Shown here piece after piece: positions 1-8,338 of a DNA stretch of 64,000 nucleotides (position 1 is the first letter of the stretch; every line of letters begins with the position of its first letter). Source of the DNA: Hahellaceae bacterium (lineage in GTDB: Bacteria; Pseudomonadota; Gammaproteobacteria; Pseudomonadales; Oleiphilaceae); assembly GCA_016744695.1 (NCBI GenBank), contig JADGDV010000005.1, positions 1 through 64,000 on the forward strand, written 5' to 3'. The notes below the pieces were generated by a model. The model had not been told where the DNA came from and ran no database searches. It saw only the letters and a list, made by a program, of their open reading frames with translations. Position numbers and translations under genes: made by a program.

Positions 1-748
1 CTAAGGTGTCAAACTGGCTAAACTGAGCTTGATACTTTAAGACTCTATTAACATAGTTATAGGTTTCTCTAGGTGCCTTCGTCCAAAGTACCCACTTCAA
101 TTCTTCAACCGTACGAGGTGGGTTCTTCGCTAGAATGTTCCGTTTAACATTAAACGGCCCCCAGTTATACGCGGCTAAAACCAGCATTTGTTTTAAATCT
201 GTGTTGCTAATATGGCCAAAGTGATGCTCTTCTAGTAGCTTCAAATAAGCACTGCCTAACTGTAAATTGGTATAGGGGTCTTTAAGTTGCTCTAGCGTCG
301 GGGTTAAGCGTTCTTTATAAAGACGATAATAGGCATCTCTTCCTGCCGCGGTCGCAACGATTTGCATTAACCCTACAGCCCCCATATGGCTTTGAATTCC
401 CGATCGAAAGCTGGATTCTGCCTTGGTTACTGCATAAATAAGACTTTCATCAATGCGCTGTTCCGTTGCGACTCTTCTTATGTGTTGCTCAAAAGGGAAG
501 GCATTGACGATATAAGGTGATTCATCCTCATCATTTAGAGGATCTGACCAGGTTTGATATTCTGCAGCCTGTTGGTCTGAATCAATAACCGATAATGTCG
601 TCATAGGTGCTGCTTGAAAGCCGCCAGACATCATTAATTGTTGGTTTAATAATAGAGATAGAGAAAACAATATCGCGGAGAAGGTAATAAAGGTGAGCAG
701 TATCTGAGGGTTTATACTTTCTTGTTCCTTGGCGATGATTAGCTGCAT
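1..748 (-). CDS. Lytic murein transglycosylase, MltC-like (cut by window edge)
   Basis: An ATG at 748 opens a frame that runs off the left edge without a stop, so the C-terminus is missing. The first ~10 residues are polar, followed by one hydrophobic segment (about residues 14-33) that would be a signal anchor. The family 23 lysozyme-like core follows: the catalytic glutamate lies in AESSF, then GAVGLMQ, then LAAYNWGP. The end of the visible part (VNRVLKY) resembles the MltC ending, so little is likely missing. Such enzymes cleave the MurNAc-GlcNAc bond of peptidoglycan in the periplasm, releasing 1,6-anhydro products. It lacks the lipobox and large N-terminal domain of E. coli MltC, so the exact subfamily is uncertain. 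Confidence 0.85.
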   Translation of the reverse strand, partial: MQLIIAKEQESINPQILLTFITFSAILFSLSLLLNQQLMMSGGFQAAPMTTLSVIDSDQQAAEYQTWSDPLNDEDESPYIVNAFPFEQHIRRVATEQRIDESLIYAVTKAESSFRSGIQSHMGAVGLMQIVATAAGRDAYYRLYKERLTPTLEQLKDPYTNLQLGSAYLKLLEEHHFGHISNTDLKQMLVLAAYNWGPFNVKRNILAKNPPRTVEELKWVLWTKAPRETYNYVNRVLKYQAQFSQFDTL

Positions 749-925
749 TTTGTTAACCCTGTCACGTTTGTTGTGTGAACTTGATTATCCCTACTAGTTC
801 ACATAAAGGCGATACCAAAGTTGTTAACAAATGCAAAATGTAAAATAATACGAAGTTCTGGTTGACCAGATTTAGATAAACATGGACGTATGTACCGCTG
901 AAAAGTCTTCAGTGTTGTACCTCAG

Positions 926-970
926 TTGATTAAAATATCGGCAATTACTTATATAGAATGATTCTCTATA
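926..970 (+). promoter_or_regulatory. Candidate promoter with overlapping dyad before the 92-residue gene
   Basis: TTGATT (926-931) and TTATAT (949-954) are separated by 17 bases and could be -35 and -10 boxes. An inverted repeat TATAGA-N7-TCTATA (952-957 and 965-970) covers the -10 and expected start point, where a repressor would act. The rest of the 749-1028 gap is AT-rich and shows nothing else. The dyad is short and AT-rich, so chance is possible. Confidence 0.35.
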
Positions 971-1028
971 GAGACACAATAGTTGCTAGAAAATAAAAAA
1001 ATTACAGCAATCAAGGAATCCACAAACC

Positions 1029-1307
1029 ATGTACTCAAAAACTATGTACGCTTACACACTGCAGGGCATTAGTCTCGAAAATAATGTTCTTACCGCTAAG
1101 AACAACGTTGTTGCTGGACCATTGTTACAGCTAGATCTTGCTTTTGTTATGCGCTCTGGACGGGGTGAAAAAATGTTTTCTCCTGAAGATATTGAGATGC
1201 TGGCTCAACTAACAGGCCTAGAAGTGATGACTTTAGCAAATGATGAACAAGAGATCTTAATAGAATCTACTCCAGGCGCTAATACTAAACTTAGCTTGGT
1301 TGCTTAG
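1029..1307 (+). CDS. Hypothetical 92-residue protein
   Basis: Not recognised. It has no signal peptide or membrane segment and reads as a small cytoplasmic alpha/beta protein. A stretch with SPEDIEMLAQLTGLEV looks like a helical segment. An AAGGA sequence (1013-1017) lies 11 bases before the ATG, a usable if slightly long spacing; a second ATG at 1044 is possible. It ends 7 bases before the ATG of yigZ, so the two are probably co-transcribed from the candidate promoter at 926-954. Confidence 0.6.
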   Translation: MYSKTMYAYTLQGISLENNVLTAKNNVVAGPLLQLDLAFVMRSGRGEKMFSPEDIEMLAQLTGLEVMTLANDEQEILIESTPGANTKLSLVA

Positions 1308-1314
1308 CACATTA

Positions 1315-1923
1315 ATGGCATCGACCTACCCTGTACCGTCCAAATTCTGCGAAGTTTGCCACGAAATCAAAAAAAGCCGGTTTATTGCTCGTGCCGTATT
1401 TGCTGACACTCGTGAGCAGGCAATGGCTGAGCTTGCTCTAGCCAAAAAAGACTATCCCGACGCCCGGCACCATTGTTGGGCTTATCAATTTGGTAATCCC
1501 AAGTCTGCAGCCAGTGCCTCCATGTCAGATGATGGTGAGCCCAGTGGCACCGCAGGAAAGCCGATACTTAATATTTTGCAGCACAAAAATGTAGGCGATG
1601 TAATGATCATCGTGACTCGGTACTTTGGGGGAGTAAAGCTAGGAGCGGGAGGCTTGGTTCGCGCCTATTCAGCGTCAGCCCAGATGGCGATGGATGGACT
1701 TCAAACAGAGCAGCAAGTCGCTCGCGAGTCATTTGAATTAGTGTGTGATTTTAGCCAAGAGCAGCCCATTAGGCATTGGTTGTCATTACATGACGGGGTT
1801 ATTGAAAGCATTAGCTATAACCAGCAAGTTACGATGTGCGTCGCTTTAGCTGAAGAAACAGGCTCCGCTTTGGATGACTATTTAGCGAACTTTGGGGCTA
1901 GCTTGAAAAGAAGTAATCGCTAA
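1315..1923 (+). CDS. yigZ: YigZ/IMPACT family protein
   Basis: 202 residues with the conserved IMPACT/UPF0029 core: SDDGEPSGTAGKPIL followed by VTRYFGGVKLGAGGLVRAY, then a C-terminal DUF1949-like half. In eukaryotes IMPACT modulates GCN2 signalling; the bacterial protein is widely conserved and of uncertain role, perhaps RNA-associated. A TTG at 1300 overlapping the upstream gene is possible, but the ATG at 1315 gives a conventional N-terminus. No strong ribosome-binding site is visible, consistent with translational coupling to the preceding gene. Confidence 0.9.
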   Translation: MASTYPVPSKFCEVCHEIKKSRFIARAVFADTREQAMAELALAKKDYPDARHHCWAYQFGNPKSAASASMSDDGEPSGTAGKPILNILQHKNVGDVMIIVTRYFGGVKLGAGGLVRAYSASAQMAMDGLQTEQQVARESFELVCDFSQEQPIRHWLSLHDGVIESISYNQQVTMCVALAEETGSALDDYLANFGASLKRSNR

Positions 1924-1983
1924 CAAGTGGACATCAGACGTGCCTAAATCTGGACAGACCCATTTAGCCGCTGGTGAATCTAC

Positions 1984-2730
1984 CTATAGTTTGAGCTGTT
2001 TCTTGATTTCTTCACTCCACAGGAGCTTATAGGCTAGTGCTCCGGCCGAACGAGGAGCAAACTCAAATATAGGTTTTTTATGTATGCCCATTTGCTCAAT
2101 ATGAGACGCGTAAGGAATGAAGCCCGAAAGCTGTTTTTTCAGCTTTATTGGAGGGTTGGCCAGAAACTCTCGGTGAAGACTTTTACGCCGATCCACTAGT
2201 GAGAAAAAGGGCCTTAGCTTTTTTGACTTTATTTCAGATTCGTTAAAAAAATGATTGACTTTTTCGAAGGTTTGCATCGAAAGATGTGACGGAATCAGCG
2301 GTAAATATACCAAGTCTACGGCGTTAAACAAATTTTCTGAGAAGTTGGATAAATTTGGAGCGCAGTCAAATATCACTAACGAATACGTTTCACTCAGTAA
2401 ATCTAGCCAAGCGTTAAATGTATTGGACTTACCGTGACTGTCAAAGTCAATATCTGCGTTTCGTAGGCTAAGGCTAGATGGAATAATGTCTAAGTACGGA
2501 TAATCGGTCTTCTCAATCATATTACCCAGCGGGTATTTTTTTTTCAATAATCGAGATAGTTTGAAGTCAGTATTGGGGGTATGCTCAAAATACCAGCTGG
2601 TTGACCCTTGTGGGTCCATATCCCAGAGTAAAGTTGGAATGTTGTTTTTCGCTGCAAGGTAGGCGATGTTAACGGCGGCGGCTGTTTTCCCCACGCCACC
2701 TTTTAGGTTGTAAAAAGCGATGGATTTCAT
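1984..2730 (-). CDS. Orphan ParA-family ATPase
   Basis: 248 residues. The deviant Walker A KGGVGKT with signature lysine lies at the N-terminus, DMDPQGS follows near residue 37, and IFDCAPNLS forms the Walker B-like motif, all hallmarks of ParA/Soj ATPases. It lacks an N-terminal HTH, so it is the short type Ib-like kind. No ParB, parS-like repeat or replication gene is beside it, so chromosome or plasmid partition is not supported; cargo positioning is an alternative. A TTG seven codons upstream could be used, but the ATG at 2730 fits the family start. It is convergent with yigZ. Confidence 0.85.
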   Translation of the reverse strand: MKSIAFYNLKGGVGKTAAAVNIAYLAAKNNIPTLLWDMDPQGSTSWYFEHTPNTDFKLSRLLKKKYPLGNMIEKTDYPYLDIIPSSLSLRNADIDFDSHGKSNTFNAWLDLLSETYSLVIFDCAPNLSNFSENLFNAVDLVYLPLIPSHLSMQTFEKVNHFFNESEIKSKKLRPFFSLVDRRKSLHREFLANPPIKLKKQLSGFIPYASHIEQMGIHKKPIFEFAPRSAGALAYKLLWSEEIKKQLKL

Positions 2731-2883
2731 ATTTTTAAAGTGACGACCCAATTATTTTTATTAATGTAACAAACCAACATAAATATAAATAGTACTAAAT
2801 GCAAGTGCAAAAAATGTGTGTAGCAGCCTAAAACTGCTATCATAACTTTAACAACCGAATAATAAGGCAGTAGTCATAGCAGG

Positions 2884-3600
2884 ATGCTCGATACCTCAGA
2901 AAAAATAGAAACGCCAGAAGGTGTTGACCTGGAGGTGGTGCCCGCCGGTGTCATTGTGCGTTGCCTCGCTTATCTTATTGATTTTTCTATCCGCGCCGTT
3001 ATTTTTATTGTATTAGCGATATTGCTTGGTTGGTTAGGTGATTTGGGCGCTGGCGTATTATCTATTTTTGTTTTCTTACTGGAATGGCTTTACCCCGTAG
3101 TCTTTGAAGTATTTATCAATGGCTCCACACCGGGTAAAAAATTAATGAAACTGCGGGTTATTCAGGAAGACGGCACCCCAGTTAAACTATCTAGCTCTGT
3201 GATTCGTAATCTACTACGTGTTGTCGATTTTTTACCTCTAGGTTATCTCACAGGTATGATAACGATGGTCTTATCAGGCAACTTCCGTCGATTGGGTGAT
3301 ATGGCTGCCGAAACAATGGTTGTTTATGATGATAGCGTGAATATTTATTCCATATCTGAGCACTGCCAGCGACGCCCCTTACCTATGCCGTTTAAGTTGT
3401 TTGAGCAGCAGGCGATTATTCAGTTCTCTCAACGAGCAGAGGGTTTGTCAGAGGCTCGCCAATTTGAGTTGGCTAATATTCTTTCACCTATGCTTTCACC
3501 TACAACAACAGAGACCAATCAACAAGCGGTTGACGCACTTCATGAAATTTCAAATGAATTGATAGGCCGAACCTCTGGTGAGCAGGAGGTTAAGTCATGA
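2884..3600 (+). CDS. RDD-family membrane protein
   Basis: 238 residues, first gene of a six-gene operon. An RDD domain spans about residues 15-150: the arginine in VRCLAYLIDF, hydrophobic segments, and GSTPGKKLMKLRV typical of the family. The C-terminal ~80 residues are hydrophilic and predicted to be cytoplasmic. RDD proteins are poorly understood inner-membrane proteins, some linked to ion or solute transport. Its stop overlaps the next start (ATGA, 3597-3600), indicating coupled translation with the SpoIIM-like gene. Confidence 0.85.
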   Translation: MLDTSEKIETPEGVDLEVVPAGVIVRCLAYLIDFSIRAVIFIVLAILLGWLGDLGAGVLSIFVFLLEWLYPVVFEVFINGSTPGKKLMKLRVIQEDGTPVKLSSSVIRNLLRVVDFLPLGYLTGMITMVLSGNFRRLGDMAAETMVVYDDSVNIYSISEHCQRRPLPMPFKLFEQQAIIQFSQRAEGLSEARQFELANILSPMLSPTTTETNQQAVDALHEISNELIGRTSGEQEVKS

Positions 3601-4586
3601 AGCAGGAGCTGTTTGAACAAAAAAATCAGACACACTGGGATTCTTTTACAGAGATGCTGGGCTCGCTGGAAGCAAAGCGAAAAAAAGATAAGAAGAACCT
3701 CCAATCAGCAGAGTTTCCTGCGAAATATCGTTTAATTTGCCATCATCTATCTATTGCCAAAACCCGTGGCTATTCGCCTCAGTTGATTCAACAATTAAAT
3801 GAGTTAATGAAAAGAGGCCACAGGCAGCTGTACCAGTACCGTAATTTATTCTTTTATCGTTTTCTGGAATTTATTACAACGGGCTTCCCACAATCTATTC
3901 GCCAAAATTGGACTTATATCTGGATCGCATCAGCTATTTTTTATCTCCCGGCTATTCTGTTGTTTTTGCTAGTTATGGCTTTTCCTGACCTTATATACAA
4001 TGTGTTTGATCCTCATGATGTCGCAAGGTTTGAGTCGATGTACGACCCGACCTCAGATCGTATAGGTCGAGACCGGCAATCAGATACTGATGTAATGATG
4101 TTTGGTCATTATATTGCGAATAATATTGGCGTGGCCTTCCGCACGTTTGCTACGGGCTTGTTATTTACTTTGGGTAGCCTGTTCTTTCTTTTGTACAACG
4201 GCATCGTTTTTGGCGCACTGGCTAGTCATTTAACCATGCTGGGTTCTGCTGAAACCTTTTACACCTTTGTAGTAGGGCATTGTGCATTTGAATTAACGGC
4301 TATTACCTTTTCAGGTGCCGCAGGTATAAAACTAGGGTTTAGTATTATTGCTCCAGGCTTAAGAACCCGAGTACAAGCGCTTAAAGAGAGTGCGAGGGAG
4401 TGTGTGTCTATTATGTATGGCGTAATACTCATGTTGCTAATGGCGGCATTTGTTGAAGCCTTTTGGTCATCTAATACGGCTCTGGCGCCTATGATTAAAT
4501 ACGGTGTGGGTGCCACTCTTTGGGTTTTGGTTATTGTGTATTTTGTCTTTGCAGGAAGAGCGAATGAATCCAGGTCGGCCTTATGA
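3597..4586 (+). CDS. SpoIIM/DUF95-family stage II sporulation protein M-like membrane protein
   Basis: 329 residues. A hydrophilic N-terminal ~100 residues precedes five or so membrane segments, with the DUF95 landmarks IANNIGVAFRTFATGLLF and GHCAFELTAITFSGAAG. In Bacillus SpoIIM is part of the DMP peptidoglycan machine for engulfment; this organism shows no sign of sporulation, and such proteins in Gram-negatives regularly sit beside RDD, MoxR and DUF58 genes, as here. Both ends overlap neighbouring genes by four bases. Its function in this setting is unknown. Confidence 0.85.
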   Translation: MKQELFEQKNQTHWDSFTEMLGSLEAKRKKDKKNLQSAEFPAKYRLICHHLSIAKTRGYSPQLIQQLNELMKRGHRQLYQYRNLFFYRFLEFITTGFPQSIRQNWTYIWIASAIFYLPAILLFLLVMAFPDLIYNVFDPHDVARFESMYDPTSDRIGRDRQSDTDVMMFGHYIANNIGVAFRTFATGLLFTLGSLFFLLYNGIVFGALASHLTMLGSAETFYTFVVGHCAFELTAITFSGAAGIKLGFSIIAPGLRTRVQALKESARECVSIMYGVILMLLMAAFVEAFWSSNTALAPMIKYGVGATLWVLVIVYFVFAGRANESRSAL

Positions 4587-6106
4587 ATCCTGACAGTATG
4601 GTATTTGTTGCCAAGCCGCGAAAGGGTTATGAGGCGCTTGATTTTGGCTTCATCATGGTTCGCCACTGGTGGAAAACACTCTATACCTCTTGGTTAGTGA
4701 TTACTTTTCCATTGTTTTTGTTGTTGTTATGGGTTTTTGATGGGAATGGCATTCCTGGTCTTATTCTATGGTGGTTGAAACCCTTATTTGAGCGGATTCA
4801 TTTGTTCATACTAAGCCGTGCTGTGTTTGGTGAATGCCCTAGCTGGAGAGAGGCCGTTAGCGAATTCCGTCGTTATGGCCGCACACAGCTTATTCAGTCT
4901 CTTACTTGGCGAAGGTTAAGCCCCACTCGCTCTCTTGATCTAGCGGTTATGCAGCTTGAAGGTTTAAAAGGTGTGACACGTACTCAGCGGCTTAATGTAC
5001 TCCATCGTGATAAAACAGGCTCAGTGGCTAGCTGGCTTACGATAATTGGTATTCATATTGAAGCGATTATTGAGTTCTCAATTGTTGCTGCGATTGTGAT
5101 TTTGTTACCTCAACATATGGATTTGGATGCTTTCTCTGCCCTAGAAGCGCCTTATGTAGCAGACAGCCTTTTTTATGTAGCGATGACTTTGTTTTCGCCG
5201 TTTTATGTGGCCGGTGGTTTTTCTTTGTACCTTAACAGACGAACCATCTTGGAAGGCTGGGATATTGAACTCTGTTTTAGGCGATTAGTCGGGCGGGTAG
5301 AGCGGGTAAAGGGGGGGGCTGTTTTATCAACGGCGTTAATGACTGTGCTTCTCAGTGCTTCATTACTTTTTTCTTCTCCAACGGTTATGGCAGAAGAGGG
5401 TTCTAATTATACGACAGTCAGTGCGAAAACAGACATTCAGGCAATACTTGAAGGTGGCGATTTTCACCAACGTAAAACAGAACGTTTACCTAAGTTCATT
5501 GCAGACTGGGAGTATGAACCTGATACCGAAGACAAAAATGCCGACATCGATATTCCTGAGTGGCTGAAAGAGCTTGCAAAATTCATTGCGGCTTCAATCG
5601 AAACCATTCTTTGGTTAGCGGTGATTGGGGCTATTCTTCTACTGATTTATCGTTACCGGAATGCCCTGGTTTCGTTGACCTTACCTAAACGACAACAAAA
5701 AAATCACTCAGTGCCTGATACCTTGTTTGACCTTGAAATATCTAAAGCATCACTACCCGATGATATACCGGCAGAGGTGTTGGCTTTATGGGCTAAAAAT
5801 AAGCAGAGAGAAGCGACTAGCTTACTTTATCGAGGCACCTTATCGCGTTTAATCCACCAATATCAGTTGAATTTTAAGCAGGGAGATACTGAGCGAGATT
5901 GTGTTTATTTGGTCGATAAGCATACAGAAAAGTCGGTTACTCATTATTTTTTACAATTAACGGCCGCCTGGGAATTAGTAGCCTACGGGCACAAGCTCCC
6001 ACCTTACGAAGAAATCTCCTTACTCTGCCATACATGGCCTTCATTGTTTTCTGAGATATTACCTTCTGATAAACCTGTAAGTGAGGGTGATGATGTCAAC
6101 GCGTAA
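4583..6106 (+). CDS. DUF4129-domain membrane protein
   Basis: 507 residues. Hydrophobic segments occur near residues 35-60, 150-175, 190-215 and 250-270, with a further membrane segment around 337-355. The C-terminal ~120 residues match the DUF4129 pattern: a helical region with NKQREATSLLYRGTLSRLI and DTERDC, ending in a W-x-x-x-x-Y-G motif (ELVAYG). The N-terminal half is a larger membrane module. It lies between the SpoIIM-like and DUF4350 genes, with an ATGA overlap upstream and a 14-base overlap downstream. No enzymatic motif is evident; a membrane scaffold role in the MoxR complex is inference. Confidence 0.75.
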   Translation: MNPDSMVFVAKPRKGYEALDFGFIMVRHWWKTLYTSWLVITFPLFLLLLWVFDGNGIPGLILWWLKPLFERIHLFILSRAVFGECPSWREAVSEFRRYGRTQLIQSLTWRRLSPTRSLDLAVMQLEGLKGVTRTQRLNVLHRDKTGSVASWLTIIGIHIEAIIEFSIVAAIVILLPQHMDLDAFSALEAPYVADSLFYVAMTLFSPFYVAGGFSLYLNRRTILEGWDIELCFRRLVGRVERVKGGAVLSTALMTVLLSASLLFSSPTVMAEEGSNYTTVSAKTDIQAILEGGDFHQRKTERLPKFIADWEYEPDTEDKNADIDIPEWLKELAKFIAASIETILWLAVIGAILLLIYRYRNALVSLTLPKRQQKNHSVPDTLFDLEISKASLPDDIPAEVLALWAKNKQREATSLLYRGTLSRLIHQYQLNFKQGDTERDCVYLVDKHTEKSVTHYFLQLTAAWELVAYGHKLPPYEEISLLCHTWPSLFSEILPSDKPVSEGDDVNA

Positions 6107-7322
6107 GTTTTGGTGGTTATTCATCAGTACCTTAATCATTGTTATGGGTGCTGCTTGGTTCTATCAATACATAGAGTGGGTTGAAAAAGAGATTGATCTT
6201 GGCCCTACGGCAGAAGCAAAAAAAGAACCTTTTCTTGCGGCTAAACGTTATTTTGAAAGCCTTAATGTTGAGGTGGAGCTAAAAGGTAATTTTCGCCAGT
6301 TAGACAAGGTTAATGATGATGCGGGTTTGGGAGACATCGCTTATCAGGATGTTGTTATTTTAGTGGATGCCTATGGTTCTTTATCGCCTAAAAGAGCGAA
6401 TCACCTATTAGATTGGGTTGAGCGCGGAGGGCAGTTGATTGTTTCAGCAAGTAATCCTTTTATTGATAATGTACTCAGTATTAATGATCCACTATTTGAA
6501 CAATTCAATATTACCTTAGAAGAAAGTGACGGCACCTCAAGGGATGCCGAATCAATTGAGCAAATAAGTGCTTTGGGTAATATGGTGGGACTTGAGCAAC
6601 TAGATGCCTGTAATTTGTTAACGCCCCAGGTCGAGTTTTCATTTGCTGACGATACTGAAATGGTGCAGGCAGACTTTCTGTCACCTATTCGTCTTATTGT
6701 TGATGATTTTGAAAGTAGCAAAGGCGTGATCGGTGATGATGGCGGTTTTATTCTTCAATATGATCATGGCGATGGTCTAATCAGCTATATGAGTCATCTC
6801 GACTTTTGGAAAAATACCACCGTTGGCTGTTTAGATCATGCGTATATTCTTTGGCAATTAGCATCGACGCATAGCAAAGTGTGGTTTTTGTATAACCGTG
6901 ATTCTCCCAGTCTTATTTCACTGTTGTGGCAACACTATCATTATTTTGTAAGTGCTCTATTTTTATTGATCATGAGTTGGCTATGGCGTAGAAATAATCG
7001 GTTTGGGCCGATCAAGACTAAATCAAATGCATCTTCAAGGCGTCTAATGGAACATGTTGAGGCCAGTGCTCGTTTCAATTGGAAGCATAACCATGGTCGT
7101 CACCTTATTAAGGTATTACGAGAAGATATTGCCAAGCGCATTGAAAAACATCATCCAGGTTATTCAAAAAAGCCAGTTAACAAACAGGCTGAAATTTTAT
7201 CAAAACAAGTTCAAGTAGACCTTAGCCAAATTGAGAAGGCCGTGTTTGCAGACTCAAGTGCTAGTCCAGAAAATTTCGCAGAAATGGTTGGTCTGCTAAA
7301 AAAGATTAAGGAACGATTATGA
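6093..7322 (+). CDS. DUF4350-domain protein
   Basis: 409 residues from the ATG at 6093, chosen because GAGG (6083-6086) is spaced six bases before it; ATG 6090 and GTG 6081 are alternatives. There is an N-terminal membrane segment, then a DUF4350 domain with the SLSPKRANHLLDWVERGGQL stretch typical of these glutamine-amidotransferase-like folds, a second membrane segment around residues 287-303, and a basic C-terminal cytoplasmic tail. It carries no amidotransferase catalytic cysteine that I can see. It overlaps the MoxR gene by ATGA. Confidence 0.8.
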   Translation: MSTRKFWWLFISTLIIVMGAAWFYQYIEWVEKEIDLGPTAEAKKEPFLAAKRYFESLNVEVELKGNFRQLDKVNDDAGLGDIAYQDVVILVDAYGSLSPKRANHLLDWVERGGQLIVSASNPFIDNVLSINDPLFEQFNITLEESDGTSRDAESIEQISALGNMVGLEQLDACNLLTPQVEFSFADDTEMVQADFLSPIRLIVDDFESSKGVIGDDGGFILQYDHGDGLISYMSHLDFWKNTTVGCLDHAYILWQLASTHSKVWFLYNRDSPSLISLLWQHYHYFVSALFLLIMSWLWRRNNRFGPIKTKSNASSRRLMEHVEASARFNWKHNHGRHLIKVLREDIAKRIEKHHPGYSKKPVNKQAEILSKQVQVDLSQIEKAVFADSSASPENFAEMVGLLKKIKERL

Positions 7323-8338
7323 CAAATAACACTACCAATAATGTGACTTCAAATAGTGATTCTGACACGCCTCTAGAGCTGAGTATATCTCAGGGCCATG
7401 AAATAGTCAGTCGTGTTCGGGATGAAGTAAAAAAGGCGATGGTGGGGCAGGATGATGTGGTTGACCAAACCCTTGTTGCATTGATGGCAGGTGGTCATGT
7501 GCTTATTGAAGGAGTTCCCGGCTTGGGGAAAACCTTATTAGTACGTGCATTGGCTAGTGCCTTTACGGGTAAGTTTTCTCGTATTCAGTTTACGCCAGAT
7601 TTGATGCCTAGTGATATTACGGGCCATTCCATTTACAACATGAACAGTCAAACCTTTAAAGTAAGAAAAGGCCCCGTGTTTACCAATTTGTTACTAGCCG
7701 ATGAGATCAATAGAGCACCAGCTAAAACTCAGGCGGCCTTATTGGAAGTGATGCAAGAGAATCAGGTGACGATTGACGGTAGAGCATTTGAAGTAGGTAA
7801 GCCCTTTATGGTGCTGGCTACCCAGAACCCTATAGAGCAAGAGGGTACCTATCCGCTTCCTGAAGCTGAGCTAGACCGGTTTATGATGAAGCTGTATATA
7901 CAGTTTCCAAGCGAAGAAGATGAAGTGGCTATCGTTAATAGCCAGACTTCAGCAAGCCAAGCTAAGGGTGATTATCTTGATTGTGTATCGAGCATCACTT
8001 CACCTGAAGAAGTTAGAGCTATTCAGCGTCTTGTTTATCATGTGACCGCCGATAATGAAGTGCTGGACTATGCCGTACGCATCACTCGAGCAACGAGAGA
8101 GTGGCCCGGCATCGCTCGTGGTGCAGGCCCCCGTGGCAGTATTAACTTAATTCAAGCGGCAAAGGCATTTGCCCTGTTGAATAATAGAGACTTCGTTACC
8201 CCATCAGACATTAAAGAAGTGGCTCTCCCCGTACTTCGACATAGATTGCTCTTGCATGTCGATATGGAAATTGAAGGGGTCAGCATTGATCGAATACTCA
8301 GTGAATTACTTGATGATATAAGTGCACCGAGACAGTAA
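7319..8338 (+). CDS. MoxR-family AAA+ ATPase
   Basis: 339 residues. Walker A is GVPGLGKT (about residue 65), Walker B is LLADEINRAPAKTQ, sensor 1 is ATQNPIEQEGTYPLPEAELDRF, and the C-terminal lid carries ARGAGPRGS. This is the standard MoxR layout and length. MoxR ATPases act as chaperones for partner VWA-like proteins; the partner here is expected to be the DUF58 product encoded immediately downstream, overlapping by 17 bases. Together with four upstream membrane proteins this suggests a membrane-associated assembly or remodelling complex. Confidence 0.95.
   Translation: MTNNTTNNVTSNSDSDTPLELSISQGHEIVSRVRDEVKKAMVGQDDVVDQTLVALMAGGHVLIEGVPGLGKTLLVRALASAFTGKFSRIQFTPDLMPSDITGHSIYNMNSQTFKVRKGPVFTNLLLADEINRAPAKTQAALLEVMQENQVTIDGRAFEVGKPFMVLATQNPIEQEGTYPLPEAELDRFMMKLYIQFPSEEDEVAIVNSQTSASQAKGDYLDCVSSITSPEEVRAIQRLVYHVTADNEVLDYAVRITRATREWPGIARGAGPRGSINLIQAAKAFALLNNRDFVTPSDIKEVALPVLRHRLLLHVDMEIEGVSIDRILSELLDDISAPRQ

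Noticed and set aside
952-970. Fur box near the 92-residue gene
   Set aside because: The dyad does not match the GATAAT-type Fur consensus beyond AT-richness; kept only as an unnamed operator candidate.
1984-2730. Plasmid or chromosomal partition locus
   Set aside because: No ParB, parS-like repeats or replication initiator gene nearby.
3597-4586. Sporulation locus
   Set aside because: Only the SpoIIM-like family name hints at it; all neighbours are MoxR-system genes and no other sporulation gene is present.
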